The notes beneath the pieces were generated by a model. The model made no database searches and was not told the origin of the DNA. It saw nothing but the letters and a program-made list of their open reading frames with translations. From NCBI GenBank assembly GCA_963773155.1, contig CAVZAB010000008.1:56354-120353 (forward strand): a stretch of DNA of 64,000 nucleotides, written 5' to 3'. Shown here piece after piece: positions 62,693 to 64,000 of this stretch (within the stretch, counting starts at the first letter, position 1; each line of letters begins with the position of its first letter). Source of the stretch: CAVZAB01 sp963773155. GTDB taxonomy: Bacteria > Pseudomonadota > Alphaproteobacteria > Rhizobiales > Beijerinckiaceae. The translations under genes and the position numbers were made by a program.

Positions 62693-64000
62693 ATGGGCGG
62701 TCATGATACTGGCGAATTCCTGGCGGCCGACTGGCTGGTTCATGCCGATCGGGTGGTCGAGCAGGTTCTTCGTCTCGTCGAAACCGGCAAGCAGACCATC
62801 CGGCGCAGGGTTTCGAACGCGGGGCGCCTTTCGACCGACCTGATCGAGCGCGAGCAGCACGCGGTACACGGCCTTGCCTGGCTTGCGACCTACGGCCAGG
62901 CGCTAGCCGAGATGACCGCTTATGCCCGAAGGCTCGGCGCAGAGGCACGTTTCGGCACCATTGAAAGATTGGTGACCCAGATAGGGGTGGCCGAATATCT
63001 GGCCCAGATCCAGGGCGGGATTGCGATGAGCCAGGGTGAATTCGTCCGGCTCAGAGACCTCGATCTCACCTGGCCGATCGCTGCTGCCGACAGTGCCGAC
63101 TATTGTTTGACGTGGGCCAACCGGCCGGCTGACCGGGCCGAACTGGCGCAGTGCATTGCCGCCTCGACGAGCCCGAATTTGCTCGATCCGGGGCTCGATG
63201 CGACGCTCGAAGCGATGCGCGATGAGATCAGAAAATTCGCGGCTGCCGAGGTCGCGCCGCATGCGCATGGCTGGCATCGCGCCAATGCCTATATTCCGCT
63301 TTCGGTCATCGGGGAACTCGCCGACCTTGGCGTGTTCGGACTGACCATACCCGAGGAATTCGGCGGCATGGGCCTCGGCAAAGTCGCCATGTGCGTCGTT
63401 TCGGAGGAATTGTCGCGCGCCTATATCGGTGTCGGCTCGCTCGGCACCCGATCGGAAATCGCCGCCGAACTCATTCTTTGCGGCGGCACCGCGGCGCAGG
63501 AGCAGAAATATCTGCCGCTGATTGCCAGCGGCGTCATCCTGCCCACCGCCGTCTTCACCGAACCCAACACCGGCTCCGATCTTGCCGCCCTGCGGACAAG
63601 GGCCCGCCAGGACGGCAATGTCTATCGGATAACCGGCAACAAGACTTGGATCACCCATCCGGTTCGGGCCGACCTGATGACGCTGCTCGCCCGGACCAAT
63701 CCGGACGAGCCGGGTTATCGCGGTCTCTCGATGTTTTTGGCCGAGAAGCCACGCGGCAGCGATGCCAATCCGTTTCCTGCAGCCGGCATGACGGGCGGCG
63801 AAATCGAAGTGCTCGGCTATCGCGGCATGAAGGAATACGAGATTGCCTTCGACGGCTTTGCAGTGCCGGCCGAAAACTTGTTGGGCGAGCGGCCCGGCGA
63901 GGGCTTTAAGCAATTGATGCAGACGTTCGAATTCGGCGCGCATCCAGACCGCCGCGCGGGCGGTGGGCGTCGCCCAGTCGGCGCTCGATCTGGCGCTGTC
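62693..64000 (+). CDS. mcd: (2S)-methylsuccinyl-CoA dehydrogenase Mcd (3' end outside window; frameshift near end)
   Basis: ATG 62693 with AGAGG seven bases before. An N-terminal extension (residues 1 to about 165, with HAVHGLAWLATYGQALAEM) precedes the acyl-CoA dehydrogenase core: VIGELADLGVFGLTIPEEFGG, TAVFTEPNTGSDLAAL, ITGNKTWITHP. That extended layout is typical of Mcd, the FAD enzyme that makes mesaconyl-CoA. The frame breaks at GAATTC, 63929-63934; removing one base restores FESARIQTAARAVGVAQSAL. The window ends before the C-terminal third. Its presence beside ecm and ccr supports the name. Confidence 0.9.
   Translation, partial: MGGHDTGEFLAADWLVHADRVVEQVLRLVETGKQTIRRRVSNAGRLSTDLIEREQHAVHGLAWLATYGQALAEMTAYARRLGAEARFGTIERLVTQIGVAEYLAQIQGGIAMSQGEFVRLRDLDLTWPIAAADSADYCLTWANRPADRAELAQCIAASTSPNLLDPGLDATLEAMRDEIRKFAAAEVAPHAHGWHRANAYIPLSVIGELADLGVFGLTIPEEFGGMGLGKVAMCVVSEELSRAYIGVGSLGTRSEIAAELILCGGTAAQEQKYLPLIASGVILPTAVFTEPNTGSDLAALRTRARQDGNVYRITGNKTWITHPVRADLMTLLARTNPDEPGYRGLSMFLAEKPRGSDANPFPAAGMTGGEIEVLGYRGMKEYEIAFDGFAVPAENLLGERPGEGFKQLMQTFEFGAHPDRRAGGGRRPVGARSGAV

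Noticed and set aside
62903..63943. Minus-strand open frame of 346 codons at the end of the window
   Set aside because: Antisense to mcd. The plus strand encodes a clear acyl-CoA dehydrogenase, so this is a shadow.

Overview
The window is a GC-rich chromosomal segment of an alphaproteobacterium, most like the Hyphomicrobiales (Rhizobiales). The call rests on gene content: aerobic cobaltochelatase subunits CobS and CobT, a fructose-type FrcBCA transporter, a DUF2794 protein, an IalB-family protein, DUF3772-MscS, a CarD regulator beside FdxA, and three enzymes of the ethylmalonyl-CoA pathway (Ecm/MeaA, Ccr, Mcd). There is no prophage, CRISPR array, insertion sequence, integrase or rRNA operon. 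One tRNA is present (Arg, anticodon CCT). Nearly everything is housekeeping or central metabolism.

Layout. 1-6.6 kb: the end of an FtsX/YbbP-type permease, a Bax-inhibitor-1 protein, DUF2794, htpG with a heat-shock-like promoter, and an AhpD-like protein. 6.7-15 kb: the giant NAD-glutamate dehydrogenase, a long-chain acyl-CoA synthetase and a D,D-carboxypeptidase with a Lys/Ala/Ser repeat tail. 15-21 kb: bolA, a J-domain gene, cobS, cobT, rpmB and a DUF3108 protein. 21-28 kb: a SUV3-like RNA helicase, an S4-domain protein, fdxA, a CarD regulator with a histone-H1-like N-terminal arm of about 358 residues, and an RpoH-type sigma factor. 28-34 kb: an M48 lipoprotein protease, tRNA-Arg, frcB-frcC-frcA and a GST. 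34-43 kb: a DUF3772-MscS channel, argJ, mutT, an IalB-like protein, an ECF sigma factor abutting a quinone oxidoreductase, and a lemA-TPM-TPM operon. 43-57 kb: a DUF1223 protein, a lytic transglycosylase, leuD, a zincin, a small membrane protein, leuC, rplS, trmD, rimM, a parvulin, secA, an L,D-transpeptidase and accA. 57-64 kb: ecm, a small membrane protein, ccr, yihY, a DMT transporter and the start of mcd.

How the genes fit together. Ccr, Ecm and Mcd make and process ethylmalonyl-CoA for acetyl-CoA assimilation. Ecm needs adenosylcobalamin, and CobS/CobT insert cobalt during its aerobic synthesis. RpoH and the promoter in front of htpG are a plausible regulator-target pair. TrmD, RimM, L19, L28, SecA and the parvulin cover ribosome maturation and protein export.

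Two points deserve attention. First, at least eight conserved genes (J-domain, rpoH, rimM, L,D-transpeptidase, accA, yihY, DMT, mcd) carry single-base frameshifts. Several of them are essential, so consensus sequence error is more likely than real decay. Five of the extra-base events, possibly six, fall where removing one base restores a GANTC site, the CcrM methylation motif. Second, the CarD protein carries a very long low-complexity basic extension that includes a perfect-frame 12-bp tandem repeat. No clearly new defence or mobile system was found.
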